64,000 nucleotides of DNA from Rikenellaceae bacterium (GCA_015059845.1 SUZR01000001.1:186001-250000); one strand, 5' to 3'; positions 26,386 to 35,640 are shown, counted from the first letter of the stretch. A program made the numbers and translations. Notes: a model not told the origin generated them from the sequence alone.

Positions 26386-27977
26386 TACTCTTGGGCTCTT
26401 TTTTTACGAAGTTTACGATTAAGAGTCTGTATGCACTCGCGGCGGGGAATGATGACCGACACACCATCGTACTCAATCTCCTCGCGGATAATCTGCGTAA
26501 TCTCCTCCATATTCTTTGGCAGGGGCACAACCACTCTCACGTGGGCAGGGTCAACACCCAGACCCAGACATATAGCCTCAAACTTATTCGTGCCGGCCGA
26601 ATCCTGACCACCTGTCATAGCCGTTGTGAGGTTGTCCGAAATAATAACCGTAATACGCGAGTTGTCGTTCACCGCATCCAGCAAACCTGTCATACCCGAA
26701 TGAGTAAATGTCGAGTCGCCAATAACTGCTATCGCGGGGTGTACACCCGCATCGGCTGCTCCCTTGGCCATAGTAATCGAAGCACCCATATCCACACACG
26801 AATCAATGGCACGGAATGGTGGCAACGCACCCAACGTATAGCAACCAATATCACCGAAGATGCGTGCGTCGGCATACTCCTTAGCCACTCTGTTCAGTGC
26901 ATTATAGACATCTCTGTGGCCGCAACCCTGACACAACGCAGGCGGGCGTGGCACAACATTCTCGGCCGTTGCAAACGACTGCTCGCTCACAACGCCCATA
27001 GCTGCACCTACATTGTCGGGAGTAAGCTCTCCCATACGGGGTAAATCGCCTGTAAGACGACCCTTAACCACATAATCTGCGCCCAGCAAGGCCTTTACCT
27101 GCTCCTCCACAACGGGCTGGCCATCCTCGGCAATAAGCAATGCATCGCACTTCTCGGCCAACGCCTTTATGGCAGCCTTTGGCAGAGGATATTGCGACAC
27201 CTTCAGTACGGGAATACCGGCCTTCGCGGGAGCATTCTCCATAACATAATTATACGCTATTCCGCACGCCACAACGCCAATGGCAGCTCGCTCCGCAGAG
27301 TGCAATTTATTATAAGGTGAGTTCTCTGACGATGCGAGTAATTGCTCCTGCTTGGCCACAAGTGATGCATACTGTCGGCGTGCATTGCCTGGTAGCAACA
27401 CCCAATGTGTACGCTCATTGTCGGGGTTGAGCCTATTTTGCGCAATAGGTTCTACGGTTTCAACGCCTGCACGCGAGTGTGCCAAACGTGTAACCACACG
27501 CATCAGCACGGGCAGACGCAACTGCTCCGAGAGTGCAAAGGCATAGGGCATTATGTCGTATGCCTCCTGCTGCGACGAGGGCTCAAGGATGGGAATCATA
27601 GCGAACTTGCCATAGAAACGCGAATCCTGCTCATTCTGTGACGAGTGCATCGAAGGGTCATCGGCCGCCAGCACAACCAGTCCGCCGTTAATGCCCGTGA
27701 TAGCCGAGTTGACAAACGCATCGGCCGCAACGTTCATTCCCACGTGCTTCATACACACTATGGCTCGCTTGCCAGCATACGACATTCCTAGCGCAGCCTC
27801 CATAGCCGTCTTCTCGTTGGTACACCAGCGGCTACGCACCTCAGGTGCATTGGCCTGAATAAACTCTGTTATCTCTGTCGATGGGGTGCCCGGGTAGGCA
27901 TACACGCCACTAATTCCTGCGTGTATGGCGCCCAATGCGATAGCCTCATCGCCCAATAATAATCTCTTTGAAATCAT
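26385..27977 (-). CDS. iorA: Indolepyruvate ferredoxin oxidoreductase, alpha subunit
   Basis: Thiamine-diphosphate catalytic subunit, 530 aa. The N-terminal pyrimidine-binding domain starts LLLGDEAIALGAIHAGISGV with YPGTPSTEI; the cofactor half has ALCQGCGHRDVYNAL, FGDIGCYTLGALPPF and the GDSTFTHSGMTGLLDAVN metal-diphosphate motif. The protein ends ...IIPRRECIQTLNRKLRKK, so the two-cluster ferredoxin domain found at the C-terminus of longer IorA proteins (about 600 aa) is missing. Electrons would then leave by another route. It follows the hydrolase gene by 13 bases. Confidence 0.92.
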   Translation of the reverse strand: MISKRLLLGDEAIALGAIHAGISGVYAYPGTPSTEITEFIQANAPEVRSRWCTNEKTAMEAALGMSYAGKRAIVCMKHVGMNVAADAFVNSAITGINGGLVVLAADDPSMHSSQNEQDSRFYGKFAMIPILEPSSQQEAYDIMPYAFALSEQLRLPVLMRVVTRLAHSRAGVETVEPIAQNRLNPDNERTHWVLLPGNARRQYASLVAKQEQLLASSENSPYNKLHSAERAAIGVVACGIAYNYVMENAPAKAGIPVLKVSQYPLPKAAIKALAEKCDALLIAEDGQPVVEEQVKALLGADYVVKGRLTGDLPRMGELTPDNVGAAMGVVSEQSFATAENVVPRPPALCQGCGHRDVYNALNRVAKEYADARIFGDIGCYTLGALPPFRAIDSCVDMGASITMAKGAADAGVHPAIAVIGDSTFTHSGMTGLLDAVNDNSRITVIISDNLTTAMTGGQDSAGTNKFEAICLGLGVDPAHVRVVVPLPKNMEEITQIIREEIEYDGVSVIIPRRECIQTLNRKLRKKRAQE

Positions 27978-27990
27978 ATCTATTACCTAA

Positions 27991-28740
27991 CTAAATATCT
28001 GCATCTTTTAATACGGGAAATTTCTCACGAAAGGCATTAAGCACCGCCACGTCAATCTCAGCCTCGGCCTCACACTCCACACCCGTTGCACATCGTGCAA
28101 TCTCATCTCCGTATGGGTCGATAACAACACTTCTGCCATTATATTCGCAGTTTGGGTCGCTACCCACTCGATTAACTCCCACAACATAACACTGATTCTC
28201 AATGGCACGAGCTATCAGCAGCGCACTCCACGCCTTGATACGTGGCACGGGCCAGCTTGCAACATATAGAATCATATCGTAATCCCCCTTGTTGCGTGCC
28301 CAGATGGGAAAACGCAGGTCGTAGCACACCTCCAATAATATCCTTACGCCGCGCCACTCAACCACCGTACGCTCCTTGCCAGCCGTAAAACGCAGATGCT
28401 CACCGCCATAAGTAAAGAGATGCTTCTTGTCGTAATACGCAACCTCGCCGTTGGGCTTCACAAAATAAAAACGGTTGTAGTAGTTTTCACCCACTTTTAC
28501 CGCCACACTACCTGCAATGGCGGCATCTACCTCCGCCGCCTTGCGTTGCATCCATTGAAGTGTCACACCCTGCTCACCCTCAGCCACGCCATTCGGCACG
28601 GTACAGAATCCCGTTGAGAACATCTCCGGCAGCACATATAAATCCGCCCCAGGCCAGCGGTCAATCGCCTCACTCGCCCGCTGCAAATTAATCGCAGAAT
28701 CACACCACTCAATATCGCGTTGTAGAATTGTAACTTTCAT
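27991..28740 (-). CDS. Carbon-nitrogen hydrolase (omega-amidase/nitrilase family)
   Basis: Cytosolic hydrolase with the full nitrilase triad: Glu in LPEMFSTGF, Lys in DKKHLFTYGGE, Cys in LLEVCYDLRFP. The sequence resembles YafV/Nit2-type omega-amidases, which hydrolyse alpha-ketoglutaramate made by glutamine transaminases. I start it at 28740 (MKVTILQRDIEWCD); the track start at 28761 lies inside the promoter -7 box. It is the first gene of the operon leading into iorAB and the aminotransferase, a fitting place for an enzyme that pulls glutamine-dependent transamination forward. Confidence 0.82.
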   Translation of the reverse strand: MKVTILQRDIEWCDSAINLQRASEAIDRWPGADLYVLPEMFSTGFCTVPNGVAEGEQGVTLQWMQRKAAEVDAAIAGSVAVKVGENYYNRFYFVKPNGEVAYYDKKHLFTYGGEHLRFTAGKERTVVEWRGVRILLEVCYDLRFPIWARNKGDYDMILYVASWPVPRIKAWSALLIARAIENQCYVVGVNRVGSDPNCEYNGRSVVIDPYGDEIARCATGVECEAEAEIDVAVLNAFREKFPVLKDADI

Positions 28741-28758
28741 ATTGTGTTTGTCTTTCTG

Positions 28759-28766
28759 CAAAGATA
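28759..28766 (-). promoter_or_regulatory. Operon -7 element before the hydrolase gene
   Basis: TATCTTTG on the minus strand, 18 bases before the chosen ATG. No -33 TTG at 19-21 bases. It decides the start codon of the hydrolase gene. Confidence 0.55.
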
Positions 28767-28850
28767 GCGATTATAATGTAAATACCTTAATCCGCAAGGT
28801 CAAAACGTCGCGTTGATATCAAATATTTACGATGTTGCGGATAGAAATAA

Positions 28851-28877
28851 TTAAGGAGTCCTGTCGGAACTCCTTAA
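28851..28877 (-). terminator. Probable ribulokinase terminator
   Basis: TTAAGGAGT / ACTCCTTAA nine-base stem, 10 bases past the ribulokinase stop; the T-tract (TTATTTCT) is weak. Confidence 0.6.
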
Positions 28878-28887
28878 TCTTAAATAT

Positions 28888-30510
28888 TTAATACTTACCA
28901 TATGCCGCTTTCAGATATCGTTCGTACAAAACATTGTAGATGTTGTGGCGGGCGGGGTTGGGGGTGTATTCGCCATCGAAGCCTGAGGACATTGCATCTT
29001 GTGCCTGCTCTACCGAAGAGTAAACATTGGCGGCAACGGCTGCATTCATCGCCGAGCCGAGGGCGCAGGCCTGCGTGCTACGCACAACACGGATGGGAAC
29101 GCCGATAACATCTGCCATAGTCTGCATTACGAAGCGTGATTTCTTCGATATTCCACCGACAGCCAAGATGGTATCAATACGCAAGCCCTCATCGGCAAGG
29201 CGCTCGTTGATGGCGCGTGAGCCAAATGCTGTAGCCTCGACAAGAGCCTTGAAAATCTCAGGTGCAGATGTTGCAAGCGTCAGATTCAGCAATCTGCCCG
29301 TAGCCAGAGGGTCATCGTCGGGTGAGCGGCGGCCATTAAACCAATCTACGGCAATCATATCATCTGCCGTTAGCGGCAACTGCTCAGCCTGACGGGTCAG
29401 CTCCGCCAAAATCTTATCCTCCAAGTCGGGCTCATTGGCAATAAACTTAAGGCTCCAGCCCAGCAATCGCTTGTACCAGGCATATATATCTCCGAAGGCT
29501 GCTTGTCCCGCCTCAAAACCTATTCTTCCGGGTAGAACCGAGCCATCAACCTGACCACAGATACCTCGCACGGTATGCTCTCCGATGACGTTATAAGCAG
29601 CTGTAGTAATATCGCAGGTAGAGGTACCCATCACCTTGACTAACACATTGTCACGCACTCCAGCACCAACAGCTCCTACGTGGCAGTCGATAGCACCAAC
29701 GCCAACGGCAATACCCTCTCTCAGACCAAGTCGCGCGGCCCACTCGCGGCAGAGGTTGCCTGCACGCACATCGCTCGTGTAGGTTTGGGTGAAGAGATGT
29801 CCGTCAAAGATATCGAGCAGAGCGTCCACCTTCTGCCAGAAAGCACGCTCGGGCATACCACCCCACTCTGCGTGCCACATAGCCTTATGGCCTGCGGCGC
29901 AACGACTGCGGATAATCTTCTCAGGGGTTGTATCGCCCGACAACAGAGCGCTAATCCAGTCGCAATGTTCCATCCACGAATAGGCTTTTGCACGCAACTC
30001 GGGCGCAACCCTGAGCGAGTGCAGCATTTTTGCCCATACCCACTCGCAAGAGTGATTGCCACCGCCATATTTGGTGTAGTCCGTATGCCAACGCTTGGCC
30101 ACCTCGTTTATCTTATCCGACTCGGTGATAGCCGTATGGTCCTTCCAGAGGATAAACATTGCATCGGGATTCTCCGCATACTCAGGTAGCAGAGCCAATG
30201 GCGTTCCCGTGCAGTCGGTCAGTACGGGCGTAGAGGCTGTGCAGTCAAACGAGAGACCGACTACCCCATCGCTCACACGGGAGTCGCACTGCGCCAAAGC
30301 TCCCGTTACGGCCTCGGTCAGTGACTCGATATAATCCAATGGGTGCTGTCTGTATTGATTAAGTTTGGGATTGCAATACAGTCCGTCGCTCCAGCGCCGA
30401 TACGCCGATACGCACGAGGCAATCTCCTGACCATTATCCGTGGCAACAATCAAAGCACGCACAGAGTCGGTGCCAAAATCTATGCCTATAACATATTTTC
30501 GTGTGTCCAT
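28888..30510 (-). CDS. araB: Ribulokinase (FGGY carbohydrate kinase)
   Basis: Phosphorylates L-ribulose in arabinose catabolism. From the start I chose (MDTRKYVIGIDFGTDSVRAL) it is 540 aa, close to usual AraB length. The phosphate-binding N-terminal GIDFGTDSVR, the SGDTTPEKIIRSRCAAGHKAMW block, IDCHVGAVGAG, VMGTSTCDI and the adenosine-binding ILAVGGISKKSRFVMQTMAD match AraB rather than xylulokinase. The track start (30591) would lie upstream of the promoter. No araA, araD or arabinose transporter is in the window, so the gene stands alone. The kinase fold is certain, ribulose as substrate very likely. Confidence 0.87.
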   Translation of the reverse strand: MDTRKYVIGIDFGTDSVRALIVATDNGQEIASCVSAYRRWSDGLYCNPKLNQYRQHPLDYIESLTEAVTGALAQCDSRVSDGVVGLSFDCTASTPVLTDCTGTPLALLPEYAENPDAMFILWKDHTAITESDKINEVAKRWHTDYTKYGGGNHSCEWVWAKMLHSLRVAPELRAKAYSWMEHCDWISALLSGDTTPEKIIRSRCAAGHKAMWHAEWGGMPERAFWQKVDALLDIFDGHLFTQTYTSDVRAGNLCREWAARLGLREGIAVGVGAIDCHVGAVGAGVRDNVLVKVMGTSTCDITTAAYNVIGEHTVRGICGQVDGSVLPGRIGFEAGQAAFGDIYAWYKRLLGWSLKFIANEPDLEDKILAELTRQAEQLPLTADDMIAVDWFNGRRSPDDDPLATGRLLNLTLATSAPEIFKALVEATAFGSRAINERLADEGLRIDTILAVGGISKKSRFVMQTMADVIGVPIRVVRSTQACALGSAMNAAVAANVYSSVEQAQDAMSSGFDGEYTPNPARHNIYNVLYERYLKAAYGKY

Positions 30511-30533
30511 AGTAGTAGTTAGGTTTTTCATTG

Positions 30534-30563
30534 TAAAGATACAGAATTTTCGTAAAATCACAA
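30534..30563 (-). promoter_or_regulatory. Ribulokinase promoter
   Basis: On the minus strand TTG, 19 bases, TATCTTTA (last base off consensus). It sets the ribulokinase start at 30510, because the two upstream in-frame ATGs fall before or at the predicted transcript start. Confidence 0.55.
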
Positions 30564-30591
30564 TCGAACTTGCCACGAAGAGTGCACGCAA

Positions 30592-30622
30592 TTTGCCATT
30601 TAGTTTTTTTTGTGTACTTTTG
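30592..30622 (+). promoter_or_regulatory. engB promoter
   Basis: TTTG (30592-30595), 19 bases, TACTTTTG (30615-30622), exact consensus. It excludes the track start at 30610 and selects ATG 30643. Confidence 0.75.
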
Positions 30623-30642
30623 TATCCACTAACGACCGACTT

Positions 30643-31230
30643 ATGCAGATTACTAAAGCCGATTTTAAATGTAGTTCAGAGAAGATTTCGCAGGTCCCCA
30701 AGGACGACTTGCGTGATATAGCTTTTATTGGCCGCAGTAATGTCGGAAAATCGTCACTGATAAATATGCTCACGGGTCGCAAGGGCTTGGCCAAAGTGTC
30801 ATCAACGCCGGGTAAGACTCGTCTTATAAACCACTTCTGCATAAATAATAATTGGTATCTGGTTGATTTGCCAGGCTATGGCTACGCGCGTGTATCGAAG
30901 AATATGCGTGGCGAGTTCTCGAAAATCATCCTCGACTACGTCCTAAAGTGTGAGAAGATGCACTTTCTGTTTGTGCTTGTTGACTCGCGTTTGGAGCCGC
31001 AGGCCATCGACCTGCGCTTTATCGAGATGTTGGGTGCGAATGGAGTTCCGTTCGGCATAATCTTCACCAAGACCGATAAACTCTCGGCCACACAGCGCAA
31101 AAAGAGCGTCGAGCGTTATTGCAAAACTCTGAGCGAGCAGTGGGAGGAGCTGCCGCCGATGTTCTGCTCTTCGAGTGAAAAGGGTACAGGGCGAGATGAG
31201 ATTCTCGAATTTATTGAAAAATGTTTATAA
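30643..31230 (+). CDS. engB: Ribosome biogenesis GTPase EngB (YihA/YsxC)
   Basis: Essential GTPase acting in 50S subunit assembly. The 195-aa protein carries G1 FIGRSNVGKSSLINML, the switch SSTPGKTRLI, G3 VDLPGYGYARVSK, G4 IFTKTDKLS and a G5-like FCSSSEKGTG. Length is normal. I use ATG 30643 (MQITKADFKCSSEK) because the promoter overlaps the track start. It stands alone between the divergent ribulokinase and prs. Confidence 0.95.
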   Translation: MQITKADFKCSSEKISQVPKDDLRDIAFIGRSNVGKSSLINMLTGRKGLAKVSSTPGKTRLINHFCINNNWYLVDLPGYGYARVSKNMRGEFSKIILDYVLKCEKMHFLFVLVDSRLEPQAIDLRFIEMLGANGVPFGIIFTKTDKLSATQRKKSVERYCKTLSEQWEELPPMFCSSSEKGTGRDEILEFIEKCL

Positions 31231-31279
31231 ATATTTGAAAAAGAATCGCCACAAGGTGACTTTTTAGAGTAGGATTATA

Positions 31280-31287
31280 TATATTTG
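31280..31287 (+). promoter_or_regulatory. Candidate -7 element of prs
   Basis: TATATTTG, 24 bases before ATG 31312. The track start at 31285 would fall inside it. Confidence 0.5.
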
Positions 31288-31311
31288 CATTATCAAAAAT
31301 ACTATAACAAA

Positions 31312-32253
31312 ATGGCTATTCATAAGATTAAGTTTTTCGCGGGTCGCAATTCGCGATATCTTGCAGAGAAAATCGTTGCCAGCTACGGCTCTACACTTGG
31401 TGATTCGGAGGTACTCCAGTTTAGCGATGGTGAGTTTCAGCCCTACTACAACGAGTCTATCCGCGGTTGTACCGTATTTATCATTCAGTCAACATTCCCG
31501 TCATCAGACAACTTGATGGAGCTTTTGATGATGATTGACGCTGCTCGTCGTGCTTCGGCTTACAAGGTAATCGCTGTTATGCCTTACTTCGGCTGGGCTC
31601 GTCAGGACCGCAAGGACCGTCCCCGTGTACCCATCGGAGCAAAGTTGGTTGCCAACCTGTTGGTAGCTGCTGGTGCTGACCGTATTATGACTATGGACCT
31701 GCACGCCGACCAGATTCAGGGTTTCTTCGATGTTCCCGTAGATGCTCTTTACGCAAGTGGTATATTCGTGCCCTACATCAAGAACCTTAATATGGAGAAT
31801 CTCTCTATCGCTTCTCCCGATATGGGTGGTGCAAAGCGTGCTCACGCTTATGCTAAGCATTTGCAGACTCCCATCATCATCTCTCACAAGGAGCGTGCTA
31901 AGGCAAACGTTGTGGGTAGTATGACAGCTATTGGCGAGGTAGAGGGTCGTAACATCATCATCGTTGATGATATGATTGACACCGCTGGTACAATCTGTAT
32001 GGCTGCCGATATGCTTATGGAGAAGGGTGCTAAGAGCGTTCGTGCCGTTATTACTCACCCCGTATTGTCAGGTGCTGCTTACGAGCGCATCAACGCAAGT
32101 AAACTCGAGGAGGTTATCGTGACGGATACTATTCCTTTGAATCCCGAGAAGGATTTGAGCAAGTTCACCGTATTGTCTGTTGCTGACATCTTCGCAGAGG
32201 TTATCGAGCACGTTCACAACTACAAGGAGATTAGCTCACTCTTCTATAAATAA
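31312..32253 (+). CDS. prs: Ribose-phosphate pyrophosphokinase
   Basis: Makes PRPP from ribose 5-phosphate and ATP for nucleotide, His and Trp synthesis. The 313-aa protein has FAGRNSRYLAEKI, the flexible loop region YFGWARQDRKDRPRVPI, the divalent-metal motif TMDLHADQIQGFFD, and the PRPP-binding IIIVDDMIDTAGTICM. I start it at MAIHKIKFFAG since the -7 element overlaps the longer track start. Codon use is that of a highly expressed gene. A strong terminator follows. Confidence 0.96.
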   Translation: MAIHKIKFFAGRNSRYLAEKIVASYGSTLGDSEVLQFSDGEFQPYYNESIRGCTVFIIQSTFPSSDNLMELLMMIDAARRASAYKVIAVMPYFGWARQDRKDRPRVPIGAKLVANLLVAAGADRIMTMDLHADQIQGFFDVPVDALYASGIFVPYIKNLNMENLSIASPDMGGAKRAHAYAKHLQTPIIISHKERAKANVVGSMTAIGEVEGRNIIIVDDMIDTAGTICMAADMLMEKGAKSVRAVITHPVLSGAAYERINASKLEEVIVTDTIPLNPEKDLSKFTVLSVADIFAEVIEHVHNYKEISSLFYK

Positions 32254-32274
32254 GAGTAGCAAGAGATAAGTTGG

Positions 32275-32301
32275 AGAGGATGCTTGAAGGGGGCATCCTC
32301 T
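32275..32301 (+). terminator. prs terminator
   Basis: Perfect 9-bp stem AGAGGATGC / GCATCCTCT with a 9-base loop, followed by TTTTT. Confidence 0.85.
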
Positions 32302-32316
32302 TTTTTATATAAGACT

Positions 32317-32955
32317 ATGACACAAAGAGAACGTTTATTATCCCTGCCTGATGAGGAGTTTATCCGCTATGAGGAGGATGAACTCTATGGTTACAAGAGT
32401 TCATCGGGTGAAATATTGATTCCTGCACGCTTTAGCCACGCACCAGAGAGGGCATCGGAGAGGATGGAGGTGTGGATTAAGGGCAAATGTGGTTATATAA
32501 ATAAGGCTGCCGAGGAGATAATGCCAATCATATATGATGATTTGATAGGTTACTGCTACGAAACGCACCCTGACGTCGAGATGTATCTGGCAGAGAAGGA
32601 TGGAAAATTTGGACTCTTTGACTATAATTTCAACGAGTTGATTCCGATGATGTACGACGATCTTGCTCTTGTTCACCCCGTCAACCTCACGCCTGCGCGA
32701 TTGGGTGATAAGTGGGGATATATAAACTGTCGAAATGAGGTTGTCGTAGATTTCAAATTCGAGGATGCTGACATATTTATAGAAGATGTAGCATACGTAA
32801 AAATTGGAGATAAGTATGGCTACATCAATACTCGTGGCGATATTGTGATTCCGCCCAAGTTTGACGATGCATCTGCATTTCACGAAGGCATTGCTATGGT
32901 TATGCAGGATGACAAGGAGTTCTACATTGACAAAATGGGTAATATTATAGAATAG
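32317..32955 (+). CDS. WG-repeat protein (212 aa)
   Basis: Cytosolic protein built of WG-type beta repeats: KCGYINKAAEEIMPIIYDDL, KFGLFDYNFNELIPMMYDDL, KWGYINCRNEVVVDFKFEDA and KYGYINTRGDIVIPPKFDDA. No signal peptide or membrane segment. WG (KWG leptospira-type) repeats are common in Bacteroidota and their function is not established. I use ATG 32317 (MTQRERLLSLPDEEF); the track start lies in the prs terminator. No clear promoter; readthrough from prs is possible. Confidence 0.8.
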   Translation: MTQRERLLSLPDEEFIRYEEDELYGYKSSSGEILIPARFSHAPERASERMEVWIKGKCGYINKAAEEIMPIIYDDLIGYCYETHPDVEMYLAEKDGKFGLFDYNFNELIPMMYDDLALVHPVNLTPARLGDKWGYINCRNEVVVDFKFEDADIFIEDVAYVKIGDKYGYINTRGDIVIPPKFDDASAFHEGIAMVMQDDKEFYIDKMGNIIE

Positions 32956-32977
32956 AATAAGCGGCTGTTATGGCAGC

Positions 32978-33880
32978 TTATTTGGTGTTTTGCTTTATGC
33001 ACTCCAGTCCGCTGCGCTTAAGGGGTGTTGAGCCAAATCGTAAAGAGAACTCCTCCTCGCTCATTGCCCGCCACTCCTCGGCCGAAATCTCTCGCGGGTC
33101 AAAAAGAGGGTCAAACGCGGGGTTACGATGCATCGCCGCCTGACGATTATAGGGACAACAATTCTGGCACTCGTCGCAGCCGAAAATCCAGCCGTGCAAA
33201 CCTATATTGGCATCATTATCCGACTCTATCGTGCGACAGGAGATGCAATGCGTGGTGTCAATGGTCATCGGGGCCACGATGGCAGATGTCGGGCAGGCGT
33301 CAATACATCGGCGGCACTCCCCGCAACCTACACCACTATACGGGGTGCTATAAATATCCACCTCGGCATCAATAACCAGCTCTCCAAGCAACACATACGA
33401 CCCATATTCGGGCGTTATCAATAACGACTGCCGCCCTATCCAGCCCAGGCCAGCCTCTGCTGCAAGCTGTTTCTCCAGCAAGGGAGCTGAATCCACAAAA
33501 GCACGCCCCTGAAGCGTAGGATAGAGGCTTTGCAACTCGCGCAACATAGCCTGTAACATCTTTTTAAGCGTTTTGTGATAGTCGCGGTTGCAAGCGTATG
33601 AGGCAATCTTTGTATTATGACTATCGTCGTATCCCCCACTTATCACAGACTTGTAACTTACGGCACACACAATGACCGAACGTGCTCCCTCGACCAGCTT
33701 GCGAACATCAAATCGTTTATCAAGATGGTTGTGCATATACCCCAACATCGAGCCATAACCGTTGTCGAGCCAACGCATATACGCCCGCTCATTAACCTCG
33801 AAGTGCTGGCACCTCGCAACACCACAAAGATTGAAGCCAACAGCCGCCGATATCGAATTAATATGTTCGAAACTGACCAT
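32978..33880 (-). CDS. queG: Epoxyqueuosine reductase
   Basis: Cobalamin and Fe-S enzyme performing the last step of queuosine synthesis in tRNA. The 300-aa protein shows the DUF1730-type N-terminus (GFNLCGVARCQHFE, MLGYMHNHLDKRFD, VSYKSV), the block VDSAPLLEKQLAAEAGLGWI, and two 4Fe-4S motifs, CGECRRCIDACPTSAI and CISCRTIE...CDECQNCCPYN. It lacks the HEAT-repeat C-terminus of longer homologues, as in many Bacteroidota. Monocistronic and divergent from the acyl-CoA synthetase gene. Confidence 0.93.
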   Translation of the reverse strand: MVSFEHINSISAAVGFNLCGVARCQHFEVNERAYMRWLDNGYGSMLGYMHNHLDKRFDVRKLVEGARSVIVCAVSYKSVISGGYDDSHNTKIASYACNRDYHKTLKKMLQAMLRELQSLYPTLQGRAFVDSAPLLEKQLAAEAGLGWIGRQSLLITPEYGSYVLLGELVIDAEVDIYSTPYSGVGCGECRRCIDACPTSAIVAPMTIDTTHCISCRTIESDNDANIGLHGWIFGCDECQNCCPYNRQAAMHRNPAFDPLFDPREISAEEWRAMSEEEFSLRFGSTPLKRSGLECIKQNTK

Positions 33881-33978
33881 TAAAACAATTTATTTACCGA
33901 TTTAGACACAAAATTACCGATTTTTAATATTTTTTCACTATCTTCGTAACAAAATTACTAAGAATTATCATTTTATCT

Positions 33979-35637
33979 ATGAATTTGAATACACTTTATG
34001 ACCTTCTTCATAGCAGCGTGGAGAAGTACTCGGACAAGGTTGCATTCTCGATGCTTGGCTCGGAAGATGTCACATACAAAGAGGTGGGACGTCGCGTGAA
34101 AGAGGTTCAGGATATGCTCCTAAGTGCAGGACTTAGCGCTGGCGACAAGGTTGCATTGTTGAGCAGCAGTATGCCTAACTGGGGCATTTGCTACTTTGCT
34201 ATAGTTACATCCGGAATGGTTGCAGTTCCTATTTTGCCCGATTTTACCGGTGCAGAGCTTGACCTGCTGATTGAGCACTCTGAGTCGAAAGCGTTGCTTG
34301 TTTCTGACCGTCTGTTCACCAAACTTTCGAAGGATACCATATCAAAACTAAATATTGTTATCCGCACCAAGAATCTGAGCGTTATTTCTCAGACCGTGCA
34401 GGAGCAGGGCACAGCCGCTACTCCCAAACCTGAGGATTTGGCCGTTATTATCTACACATCGGGAACAACCTCGCAGCCTAAGGGTGTAATGCTGACTCAT
34501 AGTAATCTTGCACAGCAGATTAACTATATATATAAATTGTATCCCATCGGCACCGAGGACTCTATGCTCTCTGTTCTGCCGCTGTCGCACACCTACGAGT
34601 GCTCGTTGGGTATGCTTTATGTATTTGCCACGGGTGCAAGCACCACCTATCTGGAGAAGCCGCCTACCCCATCTGTTTTGTTGCCGGCGTTGCGTAAGGT
34701 GCGCCCTACCTGCTTTTTGATTGTGCCGTTGATTATCGAGAAGATTTACAACTCGCAGATTTTGGGTAAGTTTACCGCTAATAAGTTTATGAGCACGCTC
34801 TATAGCGTAGGCTTCATCCGTCGTTATCTGCACCGCATAGCCGGCAAGAAGCTCACAAAGGCATTTGGCGGCCGTGCGCGTCTGTTTATCGGTGGCTCGA
34901 AGCTTGACGAGCGTGTTGAGAAGTTCCTGATGGAGGCACGATTCCCCTACGCTATCGGCTATGGTCTTACCGAGACAGCTCCGCTTATTGCAGGTCAGAT
35001 TTCACCCGCCGTTAAGCTGGGTGCTACGGGTCCCGCTATGGAGGGCGTAGAGATTCGTCTTGATAATATTAACCCTGATACGGGTCACGGTGAGATTGTA
35101 ACCAAGAGTGCTTGCGTGATGCAGGGCTACTACAAGAATCCTGAGGCTACAGCCGATGTATTTACTGAGGATGGCTGGTTCCGCACGGGCGACCTCGGAT
35201 ACATTGACGAGGATGGCTTCCTATTTATTAAGGGCCGTCTGAAGAATATGATTCTCGGTCCCAGCGGTGAGAATATCTACCCTGAGGAGATTGAGACTGT
35301 ACTTAACTCTCACGCTTTCGTTTCGGAGTCGGTTGTAACGGAGCAGGATGGTCGTCTGGTGGCTCTCGTGCATTTTGACACCGAGGCTATCGAGAAACTC
35401 AAGGATGAGTTTATGACCAAGCTGGAGATTACACGCGACGAGTGGAATCACAAGAAGGATGAGTGGAATAAGCGTATGGAGGAGATTAAGCAGGAGGTTA
35501 TGAAATATGTAAACTCGAAGGTTAATCGCTTCTCACGTATCGCGGAGGTTGTCGAGGAGGAGAAGGAGTTCGAGAAGACTCCATCGAAGAAGATTCGCCG
35601 ATTCCTCTACACTGACAGGAAATCCAACAAGAAATAA
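33979..35637 (+). CDS. AMP-dependent acyl-CoA synthetase (long-chain type)
   Basis: Activates a fatty acid or other carboxylate as acyl-AMP and acyl-CoA. The 552-aa protein carries the P-loop IIYTSGTTSQPKGVMLTHSN, the linker motif YAIGYGLTETAPLIAG, the adenine/ribose motif DGWFRTGDLGYIDEDGFLFI and KGRLKNMILGPSGENIYPEE. The C-terminus has a long charged helix (EWNHKKDEWNKRMEEIKQEV) before the catalytic-Lys end TPSKKIRRFLY, a pattern of Bacteroidota FadD-like proteins. Single gene ending at a shared terminator. Chain-length preference cannot be told. Confidence 0.87.
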   Translation: MNLNTLYDLLHSSVEKYSDKVAFSMLGSEDVTYKEVGRRVKEVQDMLLSAGLSAGDKVALLSSSMPNWGICYFAIVTSGMVAVPILPDFTGAELDLLIEHSESKALLVSDRLFTKLSKDTISKLNIVIRTKNLSVISQTVQEQGTAATPKPEDLAVIIYTSGTTSQPKGVMLTHSNLAQQINYIYKLYPIGTEDSMLSVLPLSHTYECSLGMLYVFATGASTTYLEKPPTPSVLLPALRKVRPTCFLIVPLIIEKIYNSQILGKFTANKFMSTLYSVGFIRRYLHRIAGKKLTKAFGGRARLFIGGSKLDERVEKFLMEARFPYAIGYGLTETAPLIAGQISPAVKLGATGPAMEGVEIRLDNINPDTGHGEIVTKSACVMQGYYKNPEATADVFTEDGWFRTGDLGYIDEDGFLFIKGRLKNMILGPSGENIYPEEIETVLNSHAFVSESVVTEQDGRLVALVHFDTEAIEKLKDEFMTKLEITRDEWNHKKDEWNKRMEEIKQEVMKYVNSKVNRFSRIAEVVEEEKEFEKTPSKKIRRFLYTDRKSNKK

Positions 35638-35640
35638 TAA

